Shown piece after piece: positions 42,367 to 50,892 of a stretch of 64,000 bases of DNA. A model generated the notes under the pieces. It saw only the letters and a program-made list of their open reading frames with translations. It was not told the origin of the DNA and made no database searches. The DNA is from Streptomyces sp. NBC_00285. Lineage in GTDB: Bacteria; Actinomycetota; Actinomycetes; Streptomycetales; Streptomycetaceae. The stretch lies in assembly GCF_036174265.1 (NCBI RefSeq), contig NZ_CP108055.1, forward strand, positions 4,216,001-4,280,000, in the 5' to 3' direction. The translations under genes were made by a program, and so were the position numbers. Numbering within the stretch: the first letter of the stretch is position 1; the number at the start of each line of letters is the position of its first letter.

Positions 42367-44100
42367 TCAGGAGGCGGTGCCGGTGACCCCGGTGCCGGAC
42401 CTGGTCAGCGTGTACGTCAGTCGTGTCCCGCTCCAGAAGTAGAAGGTGAGGGTCACGGCGGCGCCGTCGGTGACATCGCCGAAGAACGCGGTCGGCAAGA
42501 TGATCGTGCCTGCGGTGTAGTCCGGTGTGAAGGCCACGTTGAACTGCTTGTACGTCGTCCAGGACTGCGGACCGGCGGGGCTGCCGTCGGCGTAGACGGC
42601 TTCCATGGTCGCCAGCTTGTCGCCGTTGAACGCGTTGGGGATCGCCAGCGAGGCGGTCGTACCCGTCGCGCTCGTCAGCACCGGCTTGTCATAGGTGATG
42701 ACGTTGACGGCCCAGGGAGTTCCGTCCGTGAAGCGGAGGGACAGGACGGCATTCGTGCCGTACTCCTGTGACGCGGTCAGCCGGCCGAGGGTCGCCGCGG
42801 CGATCGTCAGCGTGCTGCCGCTGACGGTGTAGTCCACACCTCTGACCAGGTGGCGGGCGCCGACGACGTCGATCCTCGTCAGCCGTGTGCCGTTGAGGTT
42901 CAGCGTGATCGTCGCGTCCGCCGGGGCCCCGCCCTTGGGCACGAAGAGCTGATCGGTGGAGGCGGTGCCGGAGCGCCCGGTCCAGCTGGAGCGGATCTGC
43001 GCGTAGAGGCTCGGGTCGTTCCATTGCAGGGTGCGGCGGTTGAAGCGACTGCCGTTGTCCCACAGCATCGTGGTCAGGCCCCGGAAGCGCGCGTAATAGC
43101 CCAGATACTCAAGGTACTTGAGCGTCTCGCCCTCTTCGACCGTGCCGGGGCCGGAGTCCCAGCCGAGCAGCCCGTACTCACCGACGACGGCCGGGATCCC
43201 GTTGGCCACGAAGGCCTTGTGGACCAGGTCGAACGTGTCGGTCAGGTCCTGCTGGGTGGCCGCGTTGAAGGTCGTGTAGCCGGCGAGGTTCACGCTGAAG
43301 GGCCAGAAGCTGTAGTAGTGGACCGAGGCCACGAGGTTCGGGTCGTCGAGCGCGGTGAAGGTGGCGAGCAGGGTGTCGATCTTGGCCTGGTCCGGGGTGT
43401 CCCCCAGGGTCGGCATGACCAGCAGCCGGTCGGCGTTGCCTCCGCCGGTCGCGCGCACGACGGAGTGGAAGGTCGTGTTGAGCTCGTTCATCAGGACGGC
43501 GTTCTGCTCGTCGCCTGAACTGCCGGTGAAGAAGGGCTCGTTGACGCTCTCGAAAAGCAGTCGGCGCGACTCGTCCCGGAAGGTGGCCGCGATCTGCTGC
43601 CAGGTTGCCGTGTACTGGGCCAGGACCGCGTCATGCTGGGCCGGCATGTTCAGCACCCACTGCCACGCGTCGCCGTGCATGTTGATCAGAACGTGGAAAC
43701 CATCGGCCAGGGCCCAGTCGACTACCTCCTTGATCCTGGCCAGGAACACCGGGTCGAGGGTGTAGGCCGGAGCCGGGCCCTCGTGCTGGCCCCAGGTCAC
43801 CGGGATCCGGATGCTCCTGAAGCCCTGCGCCTTCAGCCTGCGGAAGAACGCGCGGGTCACCCGCGGGTTGCCCCACGCCGTCTCGTCGGCGCCGATGGCC
43901 TCGAAGGTGTTGCCCAGATTCCAGCCGGGCTGCATGTCCGCGACCACGTCCAGCGCGGACGCCGAGCCGGCGGAGCCAGTGGGCCGGGCAGCGGCTTGGG
44001 TGGCGGCCCGGGCGGCCGACGGGGTGGACAACGCCGCGACGGCGAGGGCCGCGGAGGTCGTCATGGCCTGGCGGCGAGTGAAACCGGCTGAACGCGGCAT
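42367..44100 (-). CDS. Secreted GH5 endoglucanase with C-terminal Ig-like/CBM domains
   Basis: A 577-residue secreted enzyme. A Tat signal (FTRRQAMTTSAAL, cleavage near AARA) leads into a GH5 barrel: QPGWNLGNTFEAIG, FRSIRIPVTWGQHEG, the acid/base Glu in LLFESVNEPFF, the His-Tyr in SVHYYSFWPF and the nucleophile Glu in AVVGEYGLLG. From about residue 385 two beta-sandwich modules follow, the first resembling CBM_X2 (ITLNLNGTRLTRI, VDYTVSGSTLTIA), the second CBM46-like. GGAGAG supports ATG 44100 over ATG 44112. LacI-type palindromes upstream suggest sugar-controlled expression. Confidence 0.9.
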   Translation of the reverse strand: MPRSAGFTRRQAMTTSAALAVAALSTPSAARAATQAAARPTGSAGSASALDVVADMQPGWNLGNTFEAIGADETAWGNPRVTRAFFRRLKAQGFRSIRIPVTWGQHEGPAPAYTLDPVFLARIKEVVDWALADGFHVLINMHGDAWQWVLNMPAQHDAVLAQYTATWQQIAATFRDESRRLLFESVNEPFFTGSSGDEQNAVLMNELNTTFHSVVRATGGGNADRLLVMPTLGDTPDQAKIDTLLATFTALDDPNLVASVHYYSFWPFSVNLAGYTTFNAATQQDLTDTFDLVHKAFVANGIPAVVGEYGLLGWDSGPGTVEEGETLKYLEYLGYYARFRGLTTMLWDNGSRFNRRTLQWNDPSLYAQIRSSWTGRSGTASTDQLFVPKGGAPADATITLNLNGTRLTRIDVVGARHLVRGVDYTVSGSTLTIAAATLGRLTASQEYGTNAVLSLRFTDGTPWAVNVITYDKPVLTSATGTTASLAIPNAFNGDKLATMEAVYADGSPAGPQSWTTYKQFNVAFTPDYTAGTIILPTAFFGDVTDGAAVTLTFYFWSGTRLTYTLTRSGTGVTGTAS

Positions 44101-44155
44101 AGAGCTCTCCATTGAGTCGAATGGCCTGCCCTCATGTCGGCGGCGTCAACTCAAC

Positions 44156-44171
44156 GTCGAAGCGCTTCGAC
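44156..44171. promoter_or_regulatory. LacI-type operator upstream of the GH5 gene
   Basis: GTCGAAGCGCTTCGAC is a perfect 16-bp palindrome with the central CG typical of LacI/GalR-family operators. It lies 56 bp before ATG 44100. It differs from the CebR site used by many Streptomyces cellulases. Confidence 0.65.
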
Positions 44172-44259
44172 ACGTTGCGGGAGCCTAGCGCAGCCCGGCG
44201 GCGGAGAGAATGGGCTGATCCGCATGGAAAATGGATCGAGCCCAGGAGGGCCTTTCATC

Positions 44260-44269
44260 GAAGCGCTTC
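44260..44269. promoter_or_regulatory. Second LacI-type half-conserved operator
   Basis: GAAGCGCTTC repeats the core of the palindrome at 44156-44171, 98 bp further upstream; the outer bases are not symmetric. Two spaced copies would fit looping or cooperative binding. Confidence 0.5.
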
Positions 44270-44271
44270 CC

Positions 44272-44582
44272 CGCGGTGGGCGTCAGGCGTGGCGTCACGC
44301 AGGTTCGCCGGAGTTGGTTCCCTGCTCATCCGCGGCCGATACCGGCACCGGCACCGGCACCGGCACCGGCAGGACCTTCGACCGCCCGGCGGGGGATCCC
44401 ACACGGGGGTCTCCCACGGGGAGAGGGCATCCGGGCCGGAGGCGACGAACGCGCCCCTGATGGGGATCTCCGGACCGGAATTCAGCCAGAGCTCTTCGCC
44501 CCAGGTCGTTCGCTCGGCAACGATGCGGGGAGGGCGTGGGCCGAAGAGCGATTGGCGATCCGTGAGGGGCGGACGCGCCGGG
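44272..44582. other. Intergenic stretch with (ACCGGC)5
   Basis: This is the rest of the 482-bp gap between the GH5 start and the CGNR gene; no gene is supported. At 44341-44370 ACCGGC is repeated five times exactly. The remainder shows no clear promoter, hairpin or coding signal. Confidence 0.6.
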
Positions 44583-45092
44583 TCAGTCTCCAGCCTTGCG
44601 GCGGGCACGGTAGGCGGCGACGGTGGTCCGGCTGGCACAGGCGTTGGAGCAGAACCGCCGGGTGCGGTTGCGGGAGTCGTCGACGTAGAAACGCTCGCAG
44701 TCGACGGCGTGGCAGCGGCCGATCGTCACGGCCGGGTCGCCGCAGACGACATGCGCGAGTGCCGCGGAGCAACTGCGCCCGAGCCAGCTCACGGCGTCCT
44801 CGCCGTTGGGAGCGAAGTGCAGATGTGGCGAGCCTTCGCCGTTGTGGTCGTCGACCCGGACAAGCGGCGGGTGCTGTTCCAGCAGGGCATTGACGGGGCC
44901 GAGCGGCCCGCCATGGCATGCGGCCTCCACCGCGCCGAGCAGCCTGGGCAGAAGCTCGCCGAGCCGCTCGGGGTCCGGTTCGGCAATCCGGTGCTGGCGG
45001 AACATCTCACGGCGCAACTCGCTCGGGTCGTCGCCATTGACGATCTCGACCGCAAGTCTGGTCAGATTCCCGATGTAGTCGACGTAACGCAC
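44583..45092 (-). CDS. CGNR zinc-finger regulator (ABATE domain)
   Basis: A 169-residue putative stress regulator. The N-terminal ABATE-like helical domain (LTRLAVEIVNGDD, LLPRLLGAVEAACHGG) is followed by the CGNR zinc finger: CHAVDCERFYVDDSRNRTRR and CSNACASRTTVAAYR, supplying the Cys4 set. Such proteins are predicted transcription factors. The start is GTG 45092, with GGGAGGTAGG upstream. It is divergent from a TPR-like gene 36 bp away, so the two may share control. Target genes are unknown. Confidence 0.85.
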   Translation of the reverse strand: MRYVDYIGNLTRLAVEIVNGDDPSELRREMFRQHRIAEPDPERLGELLPRLLGAVEAACHGGPLGPVNALLEQHPPLVRVDDHNGEGSPHLHFAPNGEDAVSWLGRSCSAALAHVVCGDPAVTIGRCHAVDCERFYVDDSRNRTRRFCSNACASRTTVAAYRARRKAGD

Positions 45093-45128
45093 TTGACCAC
45101 CTACCTCCCAGCCTGAAGAGTAGGCATC

Positions 45129-45830
45129 ATGACTACTGATGCCGCCTACATGATGGACGGCGGAACCGCCGTCGCGCGAATGCTGCACCGTATGGGCCGG
45201 TGGGACGAGGCGCTCACCATGCTGCCGCCGGACGCAGCGGCAGAGCGGGCCGAGATCCTGGTGGACCGCTACTGGTGGAGGCTGGACGGCGCCGCGGCGG
45301 CTGAGGAGGCGGTCAGCGCACTCCAGCCGTCCGACCCCGTGCTCGCCGGATACCTCACCGCACAGATCCGTTACACCCGGCTGCTGTTCAGCCCGGAGTC
45401 GCTCCCAGAGGACCTGCAGCTGGCTCGCGAAGGCTTCACCACCGCCACGGCCGACCGACGGCTGACCGGCTGGGCCACGTTCTGGCTCGGAGTTCTCGCC
45501 GACAACGTCAACAAGGATCCCCACGCCGCCAAAACGGCCTACCGGCAGGCACTGGGGCACGCCCGGGAACATGACGACGCACTGCTGGAGTCCTACGCCG
45601 TACGCCACATCGGAGGCCACCTCCTGGAGCAGGACCGCGAACAAGGCATCGCCCACCTGCGCCGGTCCTACCACCTGCGTGCATCCCTCGGCGCCCGCCC
45701 ACAAACGGCGGCAGCGGCCCTCACTCTCGCCGGCGAACTGCCCCCTGGAGCCGAACCGGATACGCTCCGCGAGACCTCCGGCCTGACCGCCCGCGAACTG
45801 GAACTGACCTGGCTGCTACGCACTCTTTGA
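45129..45830 (+). CDS. TPR-like helical protein of unknown function
   Basis: A 233-residue soluble helical protein. The pattern GRWDEALTMLPPDAAAERAE, HAAKTAYRQALGHAREHDDA and EQGIAHLRRSYHLRASLG indicates four to five tetratricopeptide-like hairpins. No enzymatic or DNA-binding motif is visible. It is divergent from the CGNR regulator, with 36 bp between the starts. The pairing suggests a linked role, perhaps as a protein partner or regulated target. I do not recognise a named family. Confidence 0.7.
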   Translation: MTTDAAYMMDGGTAVARMLHRMGRWDEALTMLPPDAAAERAEILVDRYWWRLDGAAAAEEAVSALQPSDPVLAGYLTAQIRYTRLLFSPESLPEDLQLAREGFTTATADRRLTGWATFWLGVLADNVNKDPHAAKTAYRQALGHAREHDDALLESYAVRHIGGHLLEQDREQGIAHLRRSYHLRASLGARPQTAAAALTLAGELPPGAEPDTLRETSGLTARELELTWLLRTL

Positions 45831-46174
45831 CGGCGCCGCGTCATGCACGTCCCCGCGAGCGCACGTGGCCGACGGACCATCGAACCCGCGGACCCCGCTA
45901 CCGCCGTCTCGACACGCGCCGACGGAGCCGGGGAACTCAACGGAACAGGTTTGTCCCACACTTGAGCACCGCGTGTGGTGATTCAAGGGTCTGGTCGGAA
46001 TTTCGTGACGGTCACGCTCGCGTGTTCCGGGCGGGGCTTGGGGGGTCGTCCTCAGCGTGACGACCATGCACACCGCCGCCGTCAGGAGCAGAAACAACTG
46101 CCCGAGGGCGCCCGGGGGCGCTGTACGCCCCCGGGCGCCCTCGGTCGTTCGAGGACCTCCCCGCCAGTGCGGTG
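45831..46174. terminator. Gap with a very strong terminator hairpin (46103-46143)
   Basis: The 344-bp gap holds no gene. At 46103-46143 CGAGGGCGCCCGGGGGCG and CGCCCCCGGGCGCCCTCG form a perfect 18-bp stem with loop CTGTA. It lies 32 bp past the stop of the minus-strand sigma-factor-partner gene and is the likely terminator of that operon. Confidence 0.8.
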
Positions 46175-47134
46175 TCAGCCGATCTTGTCGGTGAAGCCCA
46201 CCGACAGGAATGTCTGATGGGTGACCTTGCCCTTGCTGGCTCCCGCCGTCCACGTGAAGGTGTACTCCAGAATGGAGCTCGTCTTCGGGTCGACGATCAC
46301 CCGGCCGGTGCTCTTGGCCTCGGCGAACTCCAGGGCGGTCCCGCCGCGCCCGGTGCTGTCCTTGACGGTCCCGACGAGTTTGACGCCCTTCAGCCCCGCC
46401 ATCGCCTTGAACAGCCCTGCCCGCAGTTTCGGGCTCGCCGGGGACCCGCCGAGCAGGGTGACCCCCTGGTCGAAGGTGGAGATGCTCTTGGGCCTCGGCG
46501 GAGTCTGGAGCAGCTGGAGCAGCTTCGCCGGGTCCGTGGTCAGCTGGTCCAGGCCCTTCCAGTCGAGGTCCTTGGGCCCGAGCTGCCAGTCGGGCTGGCG
46601 CCCCTTCTTGTACGCCTTGCCGTTGTTGATGACGTAGAAGTCCATGGACTGCGAGAGGTACGAGTCGCCGATCGTCAGGTGCGTCTTCCAGTACTTCCCC
46701 GAGGAGGCCGACTGGGTGGCGGCCACCGTGGAGATGTCGTTGAGGAAGACGGTCGCGGTGTCCGCGCGCGCCTCGCTCCGCGTGCCCGTGGGTGTCTCAC
46801 CGGTGTTCGCGTACGTCACCACACCGGCCGCGACCGCGGCGGCGGTGAACAGGCCGACGAGGGCCCGGCGGCGCCCGGACATTCCCCGCAGCGGTACGGT
46901 CACCACCGCGCCCTTCTTGCGCCCGGCGGCGTGCCCGGCCTCCTGCGCGGCCACCGCCGCCTCGATCCCCGCCCGTGCCCTGGCCAGCGCCTGTGCCGAC
47001 GGCGGCTCGACCCGCCCTGCGGCCACCAGTTCATCGGCGCCGGGGAAGTCCAGCAACACCGCCCGCTCGCTCATGCCGGTCTCCTCCACGTCCTGCGTAC
47101 TCATGCCGGTCCTCTCCACGTCGTACGAACTCAT
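46175..47134 (-). CDS. Membrane-anchored partner of the ECF sigma factor (CU044_5270-like)
   Basis: A 319-residue protein: a cytosolic N-terminal part, one helix (about residues 93-110 from ATG 47134) and an extracytoplasmic LolA-like domain with THLTIGDSYLSQSMDFYVIN and VDPKTSSILEYTFTW. It overlaps the sigma factor stop in ATGA, so the pair should be co-expressed; an anti-sigma or sensory role is inferred. The start is unusual. Three ATGs, each with its own GGAG-type site or coupling, lie 30 bp apart, encoding MSSYDVERTG, MSTQDVEETG and MSERAVLLDF in the same frame. Real initiation could be at 47134, 47104 or 47074. Confidence 0.75.
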   Translation of the reverse strand: MSSYDVERTGMSTQDVEETGMSERAVLLDFPGADELVAAGRVEPPSAQALARARAGIEAAVAAQEAGHAAGRKKGAVVTVPLRGMSGRRRALVGLFTAAAVAAGVVTYANTGETPTGTRSEARADTATVFLNDISTVAATQSASSGKYWKTHLTIGDSYLSQSMDFYVINNGKAYKKGRQPDWQLGPKDLDWKGLDQLTTDPAKLLQLLQTPPRPKSISTFDQGVTLLGGSPASPKLRAGLFKAMAGLKGVKLVGTVKDSTGRGGTALEFAEAKSTGRVIVDPKTSSILEYTFTWTAGASKGKVTHQTFLSVGFTDKIG

Positions 47135-47751
47135 GCCACGTCTCCCGTCACGCTCAGGTGCCGTCCGGCCGGGCGGGTTGCTGCGAGCCGGTCGCGCAGC
47201 CGACCCCGTGCCCGGTGCAGCCGCGAGCGGGCGGTGCCCGCCGGGATGCCCACGGCGGCGGCCGCCTCGGCGGGGGAGAGCTGCTCCCAGCTGACAAGCA
47301 GCAGCACCTCCCGCTCCTCGACGGGCAGTTCGGCCAGCGCCCGGCGCAGCGCGGGGGCCAGCGCGGCCGCGTCGAGCCGCTGGTCCACCGCCTGCCAGGG
47401 ATCGGTGATCTCCACTCCCGGTACGGCCTCCTGCCGCCCCGCCCGCCGCAGGTGTTGGGACAGCACGTTGCGGGCCACCCCGAACAGCCAGCCCCGCGCC
47501 GAGCCGCGCGAGGGGTCGAACGTGCGCCGCGCGGCGAACGCCTGCAACCACGCCTCGGCCAGCAGATCGTCCGCCGCGCCGGGCATGCGCCGGGCGAAGT
47601 AGCCGTGCAGGGCGGGCGAGTACGCCTCGACCAGCGGGGTGAACGCCGCCGTGTCCCCCGCCGCCGACCGTGTCAGCTGGGCGTCGCTGTCGCCGTCACG
47701 GTTGAGGGCGCCGTCGCTGCGCTTCTCGTGTTCCCGGGTATCCGGTTTCAC
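47131..47751 (-). CDS. ECF-type RNA polymerase sigma factor
   Basis: A 206-residue extracytoplasmic-function sigma factor. Region 2 contains AFTPLVEAYSPALHGYFARR and DDLLAEAWLQAFAARRTFD; region 4 contains LAELPVEEREVLLLVSWEQL and the helix-turn-helix LSPAEAAAAVGIPAGTARSR. No long C-terminal extension is present. It is coupled by ATGA overlap to a membrane-anchored partner. A candidate regulon cannot be read here; no obvious duplicated promoter motif was seen in the gap upstream. The gene may be autoregulated. Confidence 0.9.
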   Translation of the reverse strand: MKPDTREHEKRSDGALNRDGDSDAQLTRSAAGDTAAFTPLVEAYSPALHGYFARRMPGAADDLLAEAWLQAFAARRTFDPSRGSARGWLFGVARNVLSQHLRRAGRQEAVPGVEITDPWQAVDQRLDAAALAPALRRALAELPVEEREVLLLVSWEQLSPAEAAAAVGIPAGTARSRLHRARGRLRDRLAATRPAGRHLSVTGDVA

Positions 47752-48074
47752 GGAATCTCCGTCTCCGACCGCCGGACGACGGTCTCACCCAGTACTTGTC
47801 ATCAAGTCGCGGATCCGTTCGCACCCCCTGCCAGAGTGGCTCCCCGTCGGAGTGGCCTCGTCTTTTGTTGGCGCGGCTCGAACGCGTGCATCATTGCTCA
47901 GCCGTTGCCAACGGAGCCGGCGAATGACGGATGGCGCGGCTTGCCGCCGACGGCGATGCCCCGTGCAGGCGCTCTGAACCCACAGCAGGCGGCCGACCGG
48001 GTATGCGGCTGTGCCGCTCGCTGGCCGTGCCCACCGGCCGGGCCCGCTGCTCGGCCGGCTGCACGCGCCCGACG
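47752..48074. other. Gap of 323 bp with coding-like debris
   Basis: No gene is supported. The part nearest 47751 should hold the sigma-factor promoter (TACTTGTCATCAAGTCG contains ACTTG and CAAGT, an inverted repeat of five bases). Plus-strand 47917-47995 reads as NDGWRGLPPTAMPRAGALNP, which looks coding but has no start or continuation and may be a remnant. Confidence 0.4.
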
Positions 48075-48755
48075 TCAGCCCCCTTGTGGCCCTTCTCGGC
48101 CGGGGACAGGCTCATCAGCGCCACGCAGGCGGGCCGCGTCGTCAGGCGCGTGCCCCGCGAGCCAGACGGCGATGCGTTCCTTGAACTCGCGGTTGACGTA
48201 GGGACTTTCGTGGACCGTTATCCACTCCAGGCGCCGCAGGACGTTCTCCGAGCGGTCCGGATGACGCACCGCGAGTACGTCGACGCCGACCTCGCCCGTT
48301 GAGGCGTGGACGTACACGCTGCCGTCGAGAGCCATCATGGCGAAGCCCGGATGGCCCGCGTGCACGCCGAGGAACGCCGAAGCCGCGGCCCGGCCCATGA
48401 TGTCCCAGCGCTCCCGGAGCCGGACCCGGGCCCAGACCGCCGGCGCGGCATGGCTGCCGCCGTGCAGGTGCCGCACGGCGGCCCGGTGTGACCGGGTGCC
48501 CTGTGGAAGCTGTACGAGGAACTCGCGCCGGTGGTCGAGAAGGCCCGATGAGACGGCGAGGTCGTACCAGTCCGCATTGAGTCGCTCGACAAGCCGCGGG
48601 GTGTCGTACCGGTGGGAGAAGCCGCCGGACACGTCTTCGGCCTCGTATCCGAGGACAAACGGCATCACACCGCCCGGCACGGCGTCCGGGATCACCTCAA
48701 GCCCGGCCCGCCACAACGGCCGGTACACCTTGCGGTCGCGCTCCCGGGTACCCAT
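48075..48755 (-). CDS. Hypothetical protein
   Basis: A 226-residue soluble protein that I do not recognise. It begins MGTRERDRKVYRPLWRAG, contains a mixed alpha/beta centre (FAMMALDGSVYVHASTGEVG, LAVRHPDRSENVLRRLEWI) and ends in a disordered Pro/Gly tail. A SUKH/SMI1-like fold is conceivable from the order of strands and the acidic surface, but I cannot support it. AGGGA lies ten bases before ATG 48755. It sits between the sigma-factor region and the second SDR copy and has no evident operon partner. Confidence 0.6.
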   Translation of the reverse strand: MGTRERDRKVYRPLWRAGLEVIPDAVPGGVMPFVLGYEAEDVSGGFSHRYDTPRLVERLNADWYDLAVSSGLLDHRREFLVQLPQGTRSHRAAVRHLHGGSHAAPAVWARVRLRERWDIMGRAAASAFLGVHAGHPGFAMMALDGSVYVHASTGEVGVDVLAVRHPDRSENVLRRLEWITVHESPYVNREFKERIAVWLAGHAPDDAARLRGADEPVPGREGPQGG

Positions 48756-48800
48756 AGATCATCGTCCCTGTCACCCTGCCGCAGCAGGACAAGTCCCCGC

Positions 48801-49565
48801 TCAATCAGCCCTCATGGCATCCGAGATGGACTTGACCCCACCGTGCGCGGTGAGCCCCCCGTCCACGGGAATGTCCGCCCCCGTGATGAACGACGCCTCA
48901 TCGGAAAGCAGAAACACCACAAGCGGCGCGATGTCATCAACGGTCCCGCTCCGCCCGAGGGGCGTCTCCCCGATGGTCGCGTGCCGAAATGCCTCCGTGG
49001 CCCCGGCGGTCATCTCCGTTTCGATATACCCGGGATGAACGGTATTGACCCGAATTCCCCGAGGCCCCAACTCCATGGCAGCAACCTTCGACACCCCACG
49101 CAGCGCCCACTTACTCGCGGTGTACGCGACGGGGTAGTACCCGGTGAGCGCGGCAGACGACCCCACATTCACGATGGACGCCCCGGCCGGCATGAGCGGG
49201 GAGAGATACTGGATTCCGAGCAGCGGCCCCACGGTATTCACGGCCTGCACCTGCGCGAAGTCCTCAGCACGAACACTGTCGATACGATCCCGCTGAATCA
49301 TCCCCGCGTTGTTGACCAGCCCGTGCACCTGGCCGTACTCCTCCTTGAGCTCGGCGGCGAGCTCGGCCCAGTCGGCCTCACTGCTGACGTCGAGCCGTCG
49401 ACACGCGTCCCCCTCCGGCCGCACATCCGCCCGGATCACCGTGGCCCCGGCCTGCACCAACGCGGCAGCCTCAGCGGCTCCTTGCCCTCGGGCTGCGCCG
49501 GTGACAACCACAACTTTGTCAGCCAGGCGTTGGGAACCCTGCCCGTCATCGAAGATCCGATTCAT
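48801..49565 (-). CDS. Short-chain dehydrogenase/reductase, copy 2 of a duplicated pair
   Basis: A 254-residue SDR nearly identical to 41179-41967. It has the same VVTGAARGQGAAEA, NNAGMIQ and YTASKWALRG motifs, so it is presumably active on the same substrate. It differs mainly at the N terminus (MNRIFDDGQGSQRLAD), at scattered residues, and in lacking the C-terminal tail. Upstream, the conserved ATGTTGTCGG is one base shorter than in copy 1, so the earlier ATG is out of frame here and overlaps the start as GAATGA. The copy borders the restriction island and may mark one edge of rearranged DNA. Confidence 0.88.
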   Translation of the reverse strand: MNRIFDDGQGSQRLADKVVVVTGAARGQGAAEAAALVQAGATVIRADVRPEGDACRRLDVSSEADWAELAAELKEEYGQVHGLVNNAGMIQRDRIDSVRAEDFAQVQAVNTVGPLLGIQYLSPLMPAGASIVNVGSSAALTGYYPVAYTASKWALRGVSKVAAMELGPRGIRVNTVHPGYIETEMTAGATEAFRHATIGETPLGRSGTVDDIAPLVVFLLSDEASFITGADIPVDGGLTAHGGVKSISDAMRAD

Positions 49566-49591
49566 TCCGACAACATATCCGCGGCAGGTAA
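48817..49591 (-). repeat. Long direct repeat, right copy (SDR gene)
   Basis: Right-hand partner of 41219-41994 in the same orientation. Homologous exchange between the copies would delete or duplicate about 7.6 kb, including the GH5 and sigma-factor genes. Confidence 0.85.
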
Positions 49592-49772
49592 CGGGCCGAG
49601 ACTGAGCTTCGGGCTTCCATGCCCACCCGGAAAGCTGCACCTCCCCGGCAGCAGGGCACCTGCCCTGCCCTGCCGAGTGGGGAGACAAGCCTGGCTTGAC
49701 CTACTCGAGGAGGCAGGGGTGAGATGAGTGCCCTCTGGCCTCCAACCAGCCCGACGAGCAGTGGAGTAACCC

Positions 49773-50684
49773 TTGACAAGGCTGATCCTTCAACCAATTG
49801 GAGAGATCTGCTCCAACGATGACGGCGAGGAGCATCTGCTGCTGGCGCCAGAGGACGATACGGAACTTCAGTCTGTTGCGGGCTGGTTGAATAATCACCC
49901 AGTGGACGAGATCTACACCGATGCAATCCGGAATGCGATCGACTATGTACTCGACGGCGGGAGAACAGGCAGGTTCGACTTACTGTCGCCTGAGGTGCAT
50001 CCAGGTGAGCGAGCTTCTGTGGGGGCCAAGCTTGAGTACGAGATCCTTAGAGGCTTCAACCTGCCGAAGACCAAACCGCTAGACACCCACATCACCGAAA
50101 TCCCAGTAGACATGAAGGCAACCGTCGGTGCGAATTGGGCAATCCCCACCGAGGCGCACTGTCGCCTATGCATCTGCACGCAGATGCAACTCAAGAACAA
50201 CAGGCACAGGTCATGGCTCGTTCGCGCGCATCGGTCATGGCTCTACCGCGGCAAGGGAAATAAGGATCAGAAGCGCGGTCTCGCCGTGCATGCACGCGAA
50301 CACTGGAGTCTGCCGCTCTACAACTGGACTGAGCTACCCATCAACCCACTGCGCTACTTGACCGAGGAGCAGGCCGCCGAAGTTCTCGGTGCGAAACCTG
50401 GTCAGGTTGAGCGGATGTTGAAAATGTTCCAATACCTTGAAGGCAGAGTCATTCCGAGGAACGTCTTCCTGACTGTAGGCGCAGGCAAACAGGACCCGAT
50501 GCGACGCGCGCGTCAACTGAGGGACAGAGCAGCCCAACAGGGGCTAACCGTCCTGTGTGGCACCTGGCCAGAGTCACGGGAACAGGCTGCCGCACGCGGC
50601 ATCTCCCTCAAGACTGGTGAATGGATTGCCCTGCGTGAGGACGCAGGGCACGCCGATCAAGGACCCAAATCACAGTCCAGTTGA
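49773..50684 (+). CDS. Divergent NaeI-like restriction endonuclease paralogue
   Basis: A 303-residue protein aligning end to end with the NaeI-like gene that follows. The catalytic set is kept: Glu in KLEYEIL, Asp in PLDTHI and the D-x-K pair in IPVDMKATV, then WAIPTEAHCRLCICTQMQL. The C-terminal topoisomerase-like (CAP-fold) half keeps AAEVLGAKPGQVERML and the Arg-rich MRRARQLRDRAAQQG. It lacks the KTEKT block that follows TGRF in NaeI. The start is TTG 49773 with GGAG seven bases upstream. A TTA codon at 49980-49982 suggests bldA dependence. It may recognise a different site or act as a partner subunit. Confidence 0.78.
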   Translation: MTRLILQPIGEICSNDDGEEHLLLAPEDDTELQSVAGWLNNHPVDEIYTDAIRNAIDYVLDGGRTGRFDLLSPEVHPGERASVGAKLEYEILRGFNLPKTKPLDTHITEIPVDMKATVGANWAIPTEAHCRLCICTQMQLKNNRHRSWLVRAHRSWLYRGKGNKDQKRGLAVHAREHWSLPLYNWTELPINPLRYLTEEQAAEVLGAKPGQVERMLKMFQYLEGRVIPRNVFLTVGAGKQDPMRRARQLRDRAAQQGLTVLCGTWPESREQAAARGISLKTGEWIALREDAGHADQGPKSQSS

Positions 50685-50892
50685 GCAGATTCCAGTTCCC
50701 GACTCCGAGGACTACTCCACTTGCAGAGCTGGGGGCATCCTCTACGGTCCTCGACCAGCCTTGCCTGGTCCAGTCCTTCAACTGGGCCACACAGCAGCCC
50801 AGTTGGCCTTCACCTCGGCTCGCACGCCTACGCCAGCGATCAATGATACTTATGAGAACCGCGTGTCCACTTCGATGCCCAGGAGCTCGCCT

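Noticed and set aside
44341..44370. CRISPR array or regulatory repeat cluster
   Set aside because: It is a plain hexamer microsatellite, (ACCGGC)5, without spacers. No CRISPR array or cas gene was seen anywhere in the window.
41219..49591. A composite transposon bounded by the SDR repeats
   Set aside because: No transposase, integrase or terminal inverted repeats were found; the repeats are an ordinary gene, so duplication or recombination is simpler.
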